A stretch of 64,000 bases of DNA, from positions 62,001 to 126,000 of the forward strand of contig JAPHRK010000033.1 of the NCBI GenBank assembly GCA_026196105.1, read 5' to 3'. Below, piece by piece: positions 18,158-26,703 of the stretch. How positions within the stretch are numbered: the first letter of the stretch is position 1; every line of letters starts with the position of its first letter. The stretch is from Rhodospirillales bacterium (GTDB taxonomy: Bacteria > Pseudomonadota > Alphaproteobacteria > Rhodospirillales > JAPHRK01). The notes beneath the pieces are model-generated. The model was not told the DNA's origin. It saw only the letters and a list, made by a program, of their open reading frames with translations, and ran no database searches. Made by a program: the position numbers and the translations under genes.

Positions 18158-18174
18158 GTGATTGAGCAAAAGCC

Positions 18175-19653
18175 ATGAATTCCGCCCCCAACAATTTTGA
18201 CCTCGTGAACATTGTTGAAAACCTGGGCCAGGCAAAAGTTCTGGTTATTGGTGATGTTATTTTGGATCACTTTGTGACCGGGTCAGTAAGCCGGGTTTCT
18301 CCCGAGGCCCCCATCCCTGTTTTAGCGATTTCACCGGAGCCCAAAAAAGGGATGCTTGGTGGCGCTGGAAACGTGGTGCGTAACTTGCGTGGTATGGGCA
18401 CCGATGTCCATTTTGCCACGGTGGTTGGAAGTGATCAGGCAGGTAAAGACATCTCATCTTTGTTTAATGATTTGCACTTACCAACCAAAGGCCTGATTGT
18501 TGATGTCAATCGGCGCACCTCGGTAAAAACACGCTACGTCGCTGGTGGACAACAGTTGCTTCGTGTGGATAGTGAGATGGTCACGCCTTTATGGTCGGAA
18601 ACCGCGGATAAACTTATCGATACAGCTAAAGAAGCCCTTGCCAGCTGTCATGTGTTGGTTCTGTCTGATTATGGCAAAGGGGTTTTAACAGAGTCAGTGG
18701 TTCGCGCTTTGATCGACATGGCTAATAAGTCAGGTAAATCAGTTATTGTTGATCCAAAAGGGACGGATTATTCAGTCTACAAAGGGGCTACGTTACTGAC
18801 CCCAAATCGCAAAGAGTTACATCAAGCGACTAACCTTCCTGTTGGCACCGATGCTGAAATTATAGCCGCTGCTGATCATCTGATGACCCAATTCGATCTG
18901 GATGGTATTTTGGCAACTCGAAGCCAAGAAGGAATGTCTCTCCTTCGCAAGGATGCCGAGCCAGTTCACCTGCCAACCCGTGCTCGTGAGGTATACGATG
19001 TATCCGGTGCAGGCGATACAGTGGTTGCTGCGATGTCAGCTGTTATTGCTTGCGATGTGGAACAAGATAAAGCTGCTGAAATTGCCAATGCTGCCGCTGG
19101 TGTGGTTGTGGGTAAGGTTGGTACTGCTGCTGTCTCAGCGGATGAACTTATCGCTGCTTTACACCATAAAAATATTTCAGATGCTGAAGCGATGGTACTG
19201 TCACTTGATGCGCTTGTTTCCCAAGTGGAAGTATGGCGAATTGCTGGCTTTAAAGTTGGTTTTACCAATGGTTGCTTTGATCTTTTACATCCAGGGCATA
19301 TCTCTTTGCTGACCCAAGCTGCGTCTCAATGTGACCGCTTGATCGTTGGCCTCAATAGTGATTCATCTATTAAAAGCATTAAAGGCCCAGATCGCCCAAT
19401 CCAAAATGAAGCTTCACGGGCGACAGTCCTTTCATCTTTAGCTGCGGTTAATCGGGTGGTTCTCTTCTCTGAAGATACTCCTCTGGAATTGATCAAGGCT
19501 CTTAAGCCTGATGTTCTGATTAAAGGGGCGGATTACACGGAAGATACAGTTGTTGGCGCTGATATTGTTAAAGAAAACGGCGGCACCGTCTTCCTTGCTC
19601 AGCTTGAAGAAGGGCATAGCACCACAGCAACGATCGCCCGTATGGAGAAATAG
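18175..19653 (+). CDS. hldE: Bifunctional heptose-7-phosphate kinase / heptose-1-phosphate adenylyltransferase
   Basis: A 492-residue two-domain enzyme of ADP-heptose synthesis for the lipopolysaccharide core. The N-terminal PfkB-type kinase domain (about 1-320) shows GGAGNVVRNLRGMG and the C-terminal kinase motif DVSGAGDTVVA. The cytidylyltransferase-like domain (about 355-490) has FTNGCFDLLHPGHISLL with the HxGH nucleotide-transfer motif, then GLNSDSSIKSIKG. Length is as in E. coli HldE. It is followed 12 bp later by a membrane methyltransferase gene. Confidence 0.95.
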   Translation: MNSAPNNFDLVNIVENLGQAKVLVIGDVILDHFVTGSVSRVSPEAPIPVLAISPEPKKGMLGGAGNVVRNLRGMGTDVHFATVVGSDQAGKDISSLFNDLHLPTKGLIVDVNRRTSVKTRYVAGGQQLLRVDSEMVTPLWSETADKLIDTAKEALASCHVLVLSDYGKGVLTESVVRALIDMANKSGKSVIVDPKGTDYSVYKGATLLTPNRKELHQATNLPVGTDAEIIAAADHLMTQFDLDGILATRSQEGMSLLRKDAEPVHLPTRAREVYDVSGAGDTVVAAMSAVIACDVEQDKAAEIANAAAGVVVGKVGTAAVSADELIAALHHKNISDAEAMVLSLDALVSQVEVWRIAGFKVGFTNGCFDLLHPGHISLLTQAASQCDRLIVGLNSDSSIKSIKGPDRPIQNEASRATVLSSLAAVNRVVLFSEDTPLELIKALKPDVLIKGADYTEDTVVGADIVKENGGTVFLAQLEEGHSTTATIARMEK

Positions 19654-19665
19654 GAGAGCTGTGCT

Positions 19666-20256
19666 GTGGCTCTGGTGAGTGGGTTTGACAATCATCTCCT
19701 CTATTTTCTTTCTTGGATGAGTTTTGGCTTTGGTCACTCTCTCATTGCCGGGCCGAAGCTAACCAAATATTTTGGCTCCTATACACGGCTATTCTATAAT
19801 CTGTTCGCCTCAGTCCATATTGGCTTGGTTTTTTTCGTGGGCTGGCGGATGTTAGATAGCGAGACTGCCCTGAATTTTGGTCGTCCATGGTCTTGGGTGA
19901 TTTATGCGCTTGGGTGGATTGTTCTTCTAAGAGCCGCTCGAGATTACGACCTTGGTCTCCTCTCAGGGTTAAAACAAATTCGACTAGGCCCCAATGCGAC
20001 TCTAGACGAGCCGACGCTTCATATTTCGGGTATGCATAAGCATATGCGTCACCCGCTTTATACCGGGGTATTTCTTCTCCTTTGGGGTGGGATTGGTCAT
20101 GAGTTGGAGTTAGCGACTGCCGTTTGGGGGTCTCTCTATCTACTTGTCGGGACAGCCTACGAAGAACGACGGTTGGGCAAGCAGTTCGGTGAGGCGTATG
20201 TTGATTATCGCAAGTCGGTCCCGGCTTATATTCCATGGAAGGTATTCATAAAATGA
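19666..20256 (+). CDS. NnrU/isoprenylcysteine methyltransferase-like membrane protein
   Basis: A 196-residue membrane protein with about five hydrophobic helices. The C-terminal part GMHKHMRHPLYTGVFLLLWG and EERRLGKQFGEAYVDY matches the SAM-binding region of the PEMT/ICMT/NnrU family (the RHPxYxG motif is nearly intact). The start is GTG, preceded by a GGAGAG ribosome site. It overlaps the next methyltransferase gene by 4 bp. The substrate is unknown; lipid or membrane small-molecule methylation is inferred from the fold. Confidence 0.75.
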   Translation: MALVSGFDNHLLYFLSWMSFGFGHSLIAGPKLTKYFGSYTRLFYNLFASVHIGLVFFVGWRMLDSETALNFGRPWSWVIYALGWIVLLRAARDYDLGLLSGLKQIRLGPNATLDEPTLHISGMHKHMRHPLYTGVFLLLWGGIGHELELATAVWGSLYLLVGTAYEERRLGKQFGEAYVDYRKSVPAYIPWKVFIK

Positions 20257-20960
20257 CCCAAGAAAGCGGCTCAACTGCTCGTTACACTGAAAAACGTGCC
20301 AAAGTCTATGACAACCTTATCCGTCAAGTGGTACCGGGATATGAAGTCCTTCATGACCTGACGACCCTTGTTTTGAGGCAAGAGCTAGCTAATGACGCAC
20401 ATATTCTGACCGTTGGGGCTGGGACGGGCCATGAAATTGAATGCTTGTGTAATGTTGATGAAACTTGGCGTTTTACAGGAGTTGAGCCCGCATCTGAAAT
20501 GGCAAAAGCAGCTCAAGAAAGAATTAATTATGCCAAACTTGAACAGAGGGTTGAACTGGTAAAAGGGTTTGTTTACGACCTCCCCGAAGGTCCGCAGTTT
20601 GATGCAGCAACCATGATGCTGGTGATGCACTTTGTGGCTGACGATGGAGGTAAAGCCGATTTACTTAAGTCCATTTGTTCGAGGCTCAAACCGGGCGCGC
20701 CGTTAATTTTTGCGGATCTTAATGGAGAACGAGGTAGCCCGCGATTTGAGAAATTTTCAGAGCTATGGCGTTCCTGGCAACTTCATGCCGGAATGCCTGA
20801 ACATCAAGTGGATAAGGGCTTTCGAACCATGATCAAGGATATCCACTTTGTGCCTGTTGAGCGTACCTTAGCATTACTTTATGAGGCCGGTTTTGAGGCC
20901 CCTGAACCCTTTTTCAGCGGCCTCATGTTCGGTGGCTGGATCGCTAAGCGAAAAGCATAA
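20253..20960 (+). CDS. Class I SAM-dependent methyltransferase
   Basis: A 235-residue soluble protein with motif I TVGAGTGHEIECL (about 52-64), an acidic loop VEPASEMAKAAQERI, and motif VMHFVADDGGKADLL further on, the Rossmann methyltransferase pattern. The ATG at 20253 forms an ATGA overlap with the previous stop and is preferred over the in-frame ATG at 20235. It is coupled to the ICMT-like gene, so the two may act in one pathway. Substrate unknown. Confidence 0.82.
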   Translation: MTQESGSTARYTEKRAKVYDNLIRQVVPGYEVLHDLTTLVLRQELANDAHILTVGAGTGHEIECLCNVDETWRFTGVEPASEMAKAAQERINYAKLEQRVELVKGFVYDLPEGPQFDAATMMLVMHFVADDGGKADLLKSICSRLKPGAPLIFADLNGERGSPRFEKFSELWRSWQLHAGMPEHQVDKGFRTMIKDIHFVPVERTLALLYEAGFEAPEPFFSGLMFGGWIAKRKA

Positions 20961-20970
20961 AAGGGATTTA

Positions 20971-21357
20971 TTAAAGAGCCTCAATCATCTCTTTAAGAAG
21001 ATCGCGGACTTCTCCAGCAATTTCACCCAAGGCAGGGTTTTCAATAGCTTGCATGCTGGCCATGGGATCAACGGCAGAGATTTCTATAGTGCCATCTTCT
21101 TGCTGTTGAACAACGACGTTACAGGGCAGCATGGTGCCAATTTTGTTTTCATTGCTCAGGGCTTTGAAGGCAAAATGCGGGTTACAGGCACCTAAAATTG
21201 TGTAGGGCTGAAAGTCGGTATCAATCTTTTCTTTGAGAGTCTTTTTCACATCAATGGTGGTGAGAACTCCAAAGCCATTTTCTTTTAAAGCGGCAGTGGT
21301 TTTTTCGATGGCTTGCTCAAAAGGAAGGTCGAGGGTGGTCGTGAAATGGTAGCTCAT
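20971..21357 (-). CDS. DUF302 domain protein
   Basis: A small cytoplasmic protein of 128 residues with the DUF302 pattern: an N-terminal strand-helix-strand (FEQAIEKTTAALKENGFGVLT) and YTILGACNPHFAFKAL with the conserved CNP, then GTMLPCNVVV. DUF302 proteins often sit near sulfur, metal or redox genes but have no settled function. A GGAGG ribosome site precedes the ATG, and a perfect palindrome lies in the promoter region (21373-21394). It converges with the methyltransferase gene. Confidence 0.85.
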   Translation of the reverse strand: MSYHFTTTLDLPFEQAIEKTTAALKENGFGVLTTIDVKKTLKEKIDTDFQPYTILGACNPHFAFKALSNENKIGTMLPCNVVVQQQEDGTIEISAVDPMASMQAIENPALGEIAGEVRDLLKEMIEAL

Positions 21358-21372
21358 GGCTAACCTCCATTA

Positions 21373-21394
21373 TATATAAGTTGCTACTTATATA
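21373..21394. promoter_or_regulatory. Perfect palindrome upstream of the DUF302 gene
   Basis: tatataag (21373-21380) and cttatata (21387-21394) form an inverted repeat around ttgcta, 16 bases before the DUF302 start and after the PBP1A stop. This looks like an operator for a dimeric repressor, possibly of the ArsR type. No regulator gene is adjacent. Confidence 0.5.
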
Positions 21395-21426
21395 TCTTGC
21401 ATTCTTTATATTAGCAATAACGAATA

Positions 21427-23400
21427 TTAATTACCGCTGAAGATTTTAAATATATCTTTGATGAATTTTGGGATTTCCAAATTCTCAATAGGATTAGGTA
21501 TCCTTTGTGGCTGGATTTTTTTGGGCTCCTGAGGACTCGGAATAGGGCGAATTGGTAAACCTTGATGAGCGGCAACCATAACGTCTTTCCACAAGCGAGC
21601 TGGAAGCCCTCCGCCCGTCACCTTTTTCATAGAGGCGCCGTTATCATTACCAACCCAGACGCCAGCGATGAATTCTCCAGTGTAGCCAATAAACCAGGCA
21701 TCGCGAAAATCTTGGCTGGTTCCTGTTTTCCCAGCACTTGGGCGATCAAGGTGCGCTGACTTTCCGGTGCCATCCTGGACAACAGCTTTGAGCATGACAT
21801 TCATTTGATTGACTTGGCGATTAGAGATTACTTGACCAGGACCGCCCCCCATGCGGCGGTAAAGAATTTTCCCTCTGGAATCCTTGATCTCTGTAACGCC
21901 ATAAGGCCAAACCCCTTTCCCTCCATTGGAAAAGGGGCCATAGGCGGCGGTAATTTCCATCAAGTTGACTTCACCCGCTCCAAGAGCAATGGTGAGATCA
22001 TCTGGCAAAGTACTTGTAATGCCGAGTTTACGTGCTTTTTGAATAACTTGCGACACCCCGGCGTCCTTTGCCACTTTGACCGCAACCGTGTTGATGGATT
22101 CTGCCAAAGAACGGGTGAGGCTCATCGGGCCTTGGAAGGTTCCTTTATAGTTTTTAGGTGACCAGCCAGCGACAGTAATTGGTTCATCGATTACCTGGCT
22201 ATATGGGGTAAGACCAATATCTAAGCCTGCGAGGTAGACAAAAGGTTTGAAGGCTGATCCCGGCTGTCGAAGAGCTTGAGTGACACGATTAAACTGACTT
22301 TTGGCATAGTTGCGCCCCCCAACCATTGCCCGGACTGCCCCTTTGTCATTGAGCACTAAAATTGCGCCTTGGCTAGCGTTGTATCGCTTGCCATGACGAG
22401 CAAGGAGGGCTTCAAGCTTCTTCTCAGCAGAGAGTTGCAATCGTGAATTGAGGGTGGTTTTGATGGTGATATCAAGATCGATCTGACCTAAGTAACCTTG
22501 TGCTTGCCCCATAGCCCAATCAATAAAATAACGAGCTATGTTGGGTCGGGCAGTGGCTCTTAGAATTCGAGTTTTTTGTTTCTTGGCTTTGTCGGCTTGG
22601 GCTTTGTTTAAATATCCTGCAACAACTAAATTGTTGAGAACGACGGCTGTTCTTTTGTGGGCCCTCTCAGGGTTCCGCTGAGGGTTGTACCTTGACGGTG
22701 CTTTGAGTAATCCGGCTATGAGTGCAGATTGATAAATAGATAGTTTCCGGGCTGATACGCCAAAGTATCGCCGTGCTGCGGCTTCAACCCCATAGGTTCG
22801 CGCTCCAAAATATACCCGGTTGAGATAAAGGGTGAAAATTTGGTCTTTGGTGAATTTCTGCTCCAACCACAGAGCCATCATCACTTCTTGAATTTTCCTC
22901 TTAAAGGTTCGTTTTGGGGTTAGGAAGAGGTTTTTAGCGACCTGTTGCGTGATCGTGCTTCCCCCTTGGACAATACGTCCCGCCTTTAAGTTAACCCACA
23001 TGGCCCGAGCAAGACCGATGAAATCCAGGCCGATATGATGGTAGAAGCGCCTGTCCTCAGTCGCCATGATTGCTTGGGGCAGGGACTTGGGAATATCTTT
23101 GATATTTACCGCACCGCCATAAATTTCTCCCACATCCCCAATCAATCGCCCCCGGGCATCAAGCACCTGGATATGAGGCTTGCGAGCAGAGGTGGTTGCG
23201 CTTTCAATATCGGGTAGTCCATAGGCAAAATAACTGAGGATTGCTCCACCGATGACAATTCCCCAAATGGTCAAGATAATAAACCAGTTAAAGAACAGCT
23301 TTAGGCGGCTTTGATCTTCTGACGGCTTGAGTTTATCCAACCACCTTGAAAGGGTCCCTTTTATACGTTCCCAGAGGGCGTTTTGTTTTTTCTTCATCAT
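21427..23400 (-). CDS. Penicillin-binding protein 1A-type bifunctional murein synthase
   Basis: Class A PBP of 657 residues. One N-terminal TM helix (about 38-60) follows a basic cytosolic tail. The GT51 glycosyltransferase domain shows ATEDRRFYHHIG with the catalytic glutamate, then GGSTITQQVAKNL and KIQEVMMALWLE. The transpeptidase domain has the SxxK motif in QPGSAFKPF, SxN in SINT and KTGTSQDFRDAWF. An ATG pair at 23400/23397 is preferred over an upstream TTG-started extension. It polymerises and cross-links peptidoglycan at the inner membrane. Monocistronic. Confidence 0.92.
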   Translation of the reverse strand: MMKKKQNALWERIKGTLSRWLDKLKPSEDQSRLKLFFNWFIILTIWGIVIGGAILSYFAYGLPDIESATTSARKPHIQVLDARGRLIGDVGEIYGGAVNIKDIPKSLPQAIMATEDRRFYHHIGLDFIGLARAMWVNLKAGRIVQGGSTITQQVAKNLFLTPKRTFKRKIQEVMMALWLEQKFTKDQIFTLYLNRVYFGARTYGVEAAARRYFGVSARKLSIYQSALIAGLLKAPSRYNPQRNPERAHKRTAVVLNNLVVAGYLNKAQADKAKKQKTRILRATARPNIARYFIDWAMGQAQGYLGQIDLDITIKTTLNSRLQLSAEKKLEALLARHGKRYNASQGAILVLNDKGAVRAMVGGRNYAKSQFNRVTQALRQPGSAFKPFVYLAGLDIGLTPYSQVIDEPITVAGWSPKNYKGTFQGPMSLTRSLAESINTVAVKVAKDAGVSQVIQKARKLGITSTLPDDLTIALGAGEVNLMEITAAYGPFSNGGKGVWPYGVTEIKDSRGKILYRRMGGGPGQVISNRQVNQMNVMLKAVVQDGTGKSAHLDRPSAGKTGTSQDFRDAWFIGYTGEFIAGVWVGNDNGASMKKVTGGGLPARLWKDVMVAAHQGLPIRPIPSPQEPKKIQPQRIPNPIENLEIPKFIKDIFKIFSGN

Positions 23401-23511
23401 GGACGGAGTTTGCCTTCCTCGCCTTATTATTAAGTTAAGGATAAAGCCTTGCTTCAAAATAATTCAAAAAGGGTGTAGGATAAAACCTGAGCCATAGAAA
23501 GGAGTGATGTT

Positions 23512-23949
23512 ATGAACCAACCCCTTCTCGAATGGGACGATAAATTTCTTATTGGTATCGACCAGTTAGATTTTGAACATAAAGACCTGCTTGAACGTCT
23601 TAATTCTTTGCATGCTGCCTTAGTCGATCACTCAGATGTTGAGCAAATCAATCAATGTCTTGGTGGGATTTATGCCCGGCTCGAAATTCATTTTGCTTTA
23701 GAAGAGCGCGTTATGCGTGAAGGTGATTATCCCGAATATGATGAACACAAAGCCCTTCATGCGGCTCTGCTCAATGATTTCGCAGACCTTATGCATGAAT
23801 TAGAGTCTAATCCAGGACAGGAATATAGCGAAGCAGTCAAAGGAAAGCTCCGCCATTGGCTGATTGATCACATTATGCAAAATGATAAGAAAATGGCGGT
23901 GTTGGTAGCGGATAAGCCAGCTAAACTGGTGACGCAGTTAGGAGCCTGA
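23512..23949 (+). CDS. Bacteriohemerythrin
   Basis: A single-domain hemerythrin of 145 residues that binds O2 at a non-haem di-iron site. Iron ligands are visible in order: FEHKDLLERL, LEIHFALEE (HxxxE), DEHKALH and HWLIDHIMQNDKKM (HxxxxD). An AGGAG ribosome site precedes the ATG. A second hemerythrin domain in this window ends the fusion at 53952-56564. Proposed roles in the family are O2 delivery, storage or sensing. Confidence 0.92.
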   Translation: MNQPLLEWDDKFLIGIDQLDFEHKDLLERLNSLHAALVDHSDVEQINQCLGGIYARLEIHFALEERVMREGDYPEYDEHKALHAALLNDFADLMHELESNPGQEYSEAVKGKLRHWLIDHIMQNDKKMAVLVADKPAKLVTQLGA

Positions 23950-23958
23950 AAAGGAGCC

Positions 23959-24363
23959 TTAAGCGTTTCGCTCGATTTCAACGCCAACGCTAGTGGCATC
24001 AGCAAACACGTCTAGTTTCTCAATACGAACCCGTGCGGTCTCGACTAAGGGATTGGTGAGGCATAGCTCGGCGACACTTTCTGCTAAAGTCTCAACCAAA
24101 TTTACATGACCTCTGGCGACGAGGGCGCGGATATCATCAGTGATTTTTTCATAACAAACCACATTGGCGATATCATCATTTAAAGGGGCGTGAGTTTCAC
24201 GAACCGTCAGGTCAAGATTAAAGCGGACCCGTTGAGGCTCGACTTTTTCATGATCATAAATGCCAATGGAACAATCAAGAGTCAGGTCACGGATAAAAAC
24301 ATGACGCACCGAGGCCGCAGCATTAGCAATCCGCAAAGGATGAACGGTATTTGTCTGACTCAT
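23959..24363 (-). CDS. folB: Dihydroneopterin aldolase
   Basis: A protein of 134 residues with the FolB tunnelling fold. VFIRDLTLDCSIGIYDHEKVEPQ at the N-terminus is the family signature including the IGI(Y/F)xxE-like element. LVETLAESVAELCL carries the conserved glutamate, and VRIEKLDVFADATSVGVEIER closes the domain. It converts dihydroneopterin to hydroxymethyl-dihydropterin in folate synthesis. It is 14 bp downstream of a pteridine-reductase-like gene, so the two are probably cotranscribed. Confidence 0.9.
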   Translation of the reverse strand: MSQTNTVHPLRIANAAASVRHVFIRDLTLDCSIGIYDHEKVEPQRVRFNLDLTVRETHAPLNDDIANVVCYEKITDDIRALVARGHVNLVETLAESVAELCLTNPLVETARVRIEKLDVFADATSVGVEIERNA

Positions 24364-24377
24364 TATAAAACGATCCT

Positions 24378-25154
24378 CTAGCTCAAATCCGGGTCAATTC
24401 CGGATGCAGGTTGTGCATAGCCTAAGTGCTGTCCGGAGTCGAGAGCAACCATTTGCCCGGTCATTGATGGGGTCGTGAGAATAAACCTCATGGCATTGCA
24501 AATTTCATCAAGATCGACACTTCGCTGCAAAGGAGTTGTCGTATATTCTTTGGTAAATTGTTCATCAGTTTGGTGAATGCTTTTTAAGGTTGGGCCGGGG
24601 CCGATGGCATTCACTCTGATTTGCGGAGCCAAAGCCAAAGCCGTTGTCTGGGTTAAAGTCCATAACCCTGCTTTACTCACCGTATAAGAGGCAAAATGGG
24701 GCGTGAGGTTCCAAACCCGCTGATCGATTAGATTGATCACATTTCCTTGTAGGTTTTCTGGCAAACTATTGGCGAAGGCTTGGGTTAGTAAAAATGGCGC
24801 GTGCAGGTTCACACCCATATGAATGTCCCAAGATTTCTTGGTCCCGTTACGAATGGTATCGCTCTCAAAAACCGAAGCGTTATTAACCAGAAGCGTAACG
24901 GGGCCTAAAGCCTGCTCTGCATGAGGAATGAGAGCGCTGACTTCTTCCCCTTTAGCGAGATCAGCCTTTAGCGTAATGGCTGACACACCTTTCTCTCTAA
25001 GTTCAGTCGCTAGGGCCTCTGCGCTGTCTTTAGATGAGTTGTAGTGCAGGGCGAGGTTCCAGCCCTCAGCCGCAAGCGCTTCTGCCATGGCCCGCCCAAT
25101 GCGATGAGCGGCACCAGTGACTAGCGCTGTTCCTTTTTGATTGTTATTTGTCAT
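24378..25154 (-). CDS. SDR family oxidoreductase, pteridine reductase/FolM-like
   Basis: A classical short-chain dehydrogenase of 258 residues. The cofactor motif is VTGAAHRIGRAMAEAL, with arginine after the glycine pattern as in FolM/PTR1, followed by LHYNSS, LVNNAS, and the active-site YTVSK. It lies directly before folB, so dihydromonapterin or dihydrofolate reduction in pterin metabolism is the likely role. The C-terminus shows MTGQMVALDSGQHLG, the substrate-loop end common in SDRs. Exact substrate uncertain. Confidence 0.85.
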   Translation of the reverse strand: MTNNNQKGTALVTGAAHRIGRAMAEALAAEGWNLALHYNSSKDSAEALATELREKGVSAITLKADLAKGEEVSALIPHAEQALGPVTLLVNNASVFESDTIRNGTKKSWDIHMGVNLHAPFLLTQAFANSLPENLQGNVINLIDQRVWNLTPHFASYTVSKAGLWTLTQTTALALAPQIRVNAIGPGPTLKSIHQTDEQFTKEYTTTPLQRSVDLDEICNAMRFILTTPSMTGQMVALDSGQHLGYAQPASGIDPDLS

Positions 25155-25185
25155 TACCTGAGAATGCGATAGCTCTTAAGAGTTG

Positions 25186-26163
25186 TCAAATGGCTGGAAA
25201 GACATTTTCAACGCCTTTTGCCTGTACAGCAATATAGGCAACATAAAAGGCCAAGAAGAGGGTTGCTTCAAACCGATTAACCCTATGGCGGATCACTAAG
25301 AGGGCTAATAACAAGAATGTTGAAGCTAACATTACCCATAGATCAAAGCTTAAGATTTGTTGGGAAACGCTAATGGGGTGAATAACCACTGTCGTGCCCA
25401 TAACCGCCAACATGTTAAAGAGGTTGGAGCCAACAACATTTCCTAAGGCGACTTCCGAATGGCCTCTGAGGGCTGCAACGCCAGAGGCAGCAAGCTCTGG
25501 TAGGGATGTGCCTAAGGCTATCATGGTTAAGCCGATAACTTCTTCAGAGACGCCAAGGCTACGGGCGATGTTAACACCACTATCAACAAGAAGCTCCGCT
25601 CCTACCATCAGGAAACCAAGCCCTGCCAGTGTCGAGACGACTGCAACCCACAAGGGGCCTTTAATGCCTTCAATTTCATCATCTTCAGCAGCATGAAGTT
25701 CTGTAACTTTCACATCTTTTTGGTGGGTTTCTCGCCAGTAAGAATAAAAGAGAAAGCCCATGAAAAAACTTAAAAGAACCACACCGGCAAAAATACTCAG
25801 CACGCCTTGCCAACAGAGAATTGCGAAAACAATACTGCTGATACTCAGGACCATTCCGTCGCGCTTAAAACTAGCCGGATCGCTAATGATAGGAGCAATC
25901 ATTGCGCTTGCGCCGACAATTAGCAGGACGTTTGCAATGTTACTGCCCACTACGTTGCCAATTGCCAATCCGCCAGCGCCACTTAAGGCCGCGCCTACAG
26001 AGACAACGAGCTCAGGCGCAGAGGTTCCCAAAGCAACAATTGTCATCCCAATTACCATGGGAGAAATTCCCCAATGGCGCGCTAACGTTACGGCTCCACG
26101 CACCAAGAGTTCTGCACTGCCAAGCAAAATTGCAAAACCAACTAAGAGTATGAGGTAATCCAT
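25186..26163 (-). CDS. yrbG: Calcium/sodium antiporter family protein
   Basis: An integral membrane protein of 325 residues with about ten helices in two inverted repeats. Each repeat has a CaCA alpha motif: MTIVALGTSAPELVVSV / GNVVGSNIANV in the first, and LTMIALGTSLPELAASG / GNVVGSNLFNM in the second. These hold the ion-binding glutamates. An acidic loop of about 20 residues in the middle faces the cytosol. It exchanges Ca2+ for Na+ or H+ across the inner membrane. Monocistronic as far as visible. Confidence 0.9.
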   Translation of the reverse strand: MDYLILLVGFAILLGSAELLVRGAVTLARHWGISPMVIGMTIVALGTSAPELVVSVGAALSGAGGLAIGNVVGSNIANVLLIVGASAMIAPIISDPASFKRDGMVLSISSIVFAILCWQGVLSIFAGVVLLSFFMGFLFYSYWRETHQKDVKVTELHAAEDDEIEGIKGPLWVAVVSTLAGLGFLMVGAELLVDSGVNIARSLGVSEEVIGLTMIALGTSLPELAASGVAALRGHSEVALGNVVGSNLFNMLAVMGTTVVIHPISVSQQILSFDLWVMLASTFLLLALLVIRHRVNRFEATLFLAFYVAYIAVQAKGVENVFPAI

Positions 26164-26208
26164 GGGGAATAAAGATGCTCCGGAGAAATAGCGGGAAGAT
26201 ATATTGAC

Positions 26209-26703
26209 CTATTTAACGTATTTCTTCAGGTCGGCAACGATCTTTTTGTAGAGCTTACGTTTAAAAGGCACGATGTATTTCACAAGATCGTCGACAGAAA
26301 CCCATTTCCACCTATCAAATTCAGGGTGATTGGTGTGGTTAAGGTTAATATCTTTATCTTTGCCCGTGAATTTGACCGCATACCAACGTTGCTTTTGCCC
26401 ACGATATCTCCCTTTCCACACCAAATGAACAACATGAGGAGGGAGGTCGTAACTCAGCCATTTTCTGGTTTTACCAACGATCTTACCTTTATCGGTACCG
26501 ATCTCTTCTTTCATTTCCCGCAAGGCAGCTTTTTTAGGCTTCTCCCCTTTGTCCAATCCCCCTTGAGGCATTTGCCAGGCGCCGGATGTATCCAGGCGCT
26601 GGGCAACAAAAATTTGCCCTTTTTTATTAAATAACATAATGCCAACTCCCCGGCGAAAAGGGAGCTTAGCTTGTTGTTTTTTGGTTAAAGACTTCTTGCT
26701 CAT
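26209..26703 (-). CDS. rppH: RNA pyrophosphohydrolase
   Basis: A Nudix hydrolase of 164 residues that removes pyrophosphate from the 5' end of mRNA and so starts decay. The Nudix box GGLDKGEKPKKAALREMKEE fits GX5EX7REUXEEXGU. RRGVGIMLFNKKGQIFVAQR and WQMPQGG are RppH/IalA features. It overlaps yibQ by 4 bp (ATGA). In alphaproteobacteria this order (ctpA, yibQ, rppH) is often conserved. Confidence 0.92.
   Translation of the reverse strand: MSKKSLTKKQQAKLPFRRGVGIMLFNKKGQIFVAQRLDTSGAWQMPQGGLDKGEKPKKAALREMKEEIGTDKGKIVGKTRKWLSYDLPPHVVHLVWKGRYRGQKQRWYAVKFTGKDKDINLNHTNHPEFDRWKWVSVDDLVKYIVPFKRKLYKKIVADLKKYVK

Noticed and set aside
23401-23457. N-terminal extension of PBP1A
   Set aside because: It depends on a TTG start and the ATG pair at 23400 gives a normal cytosolic tail before the TM helix.
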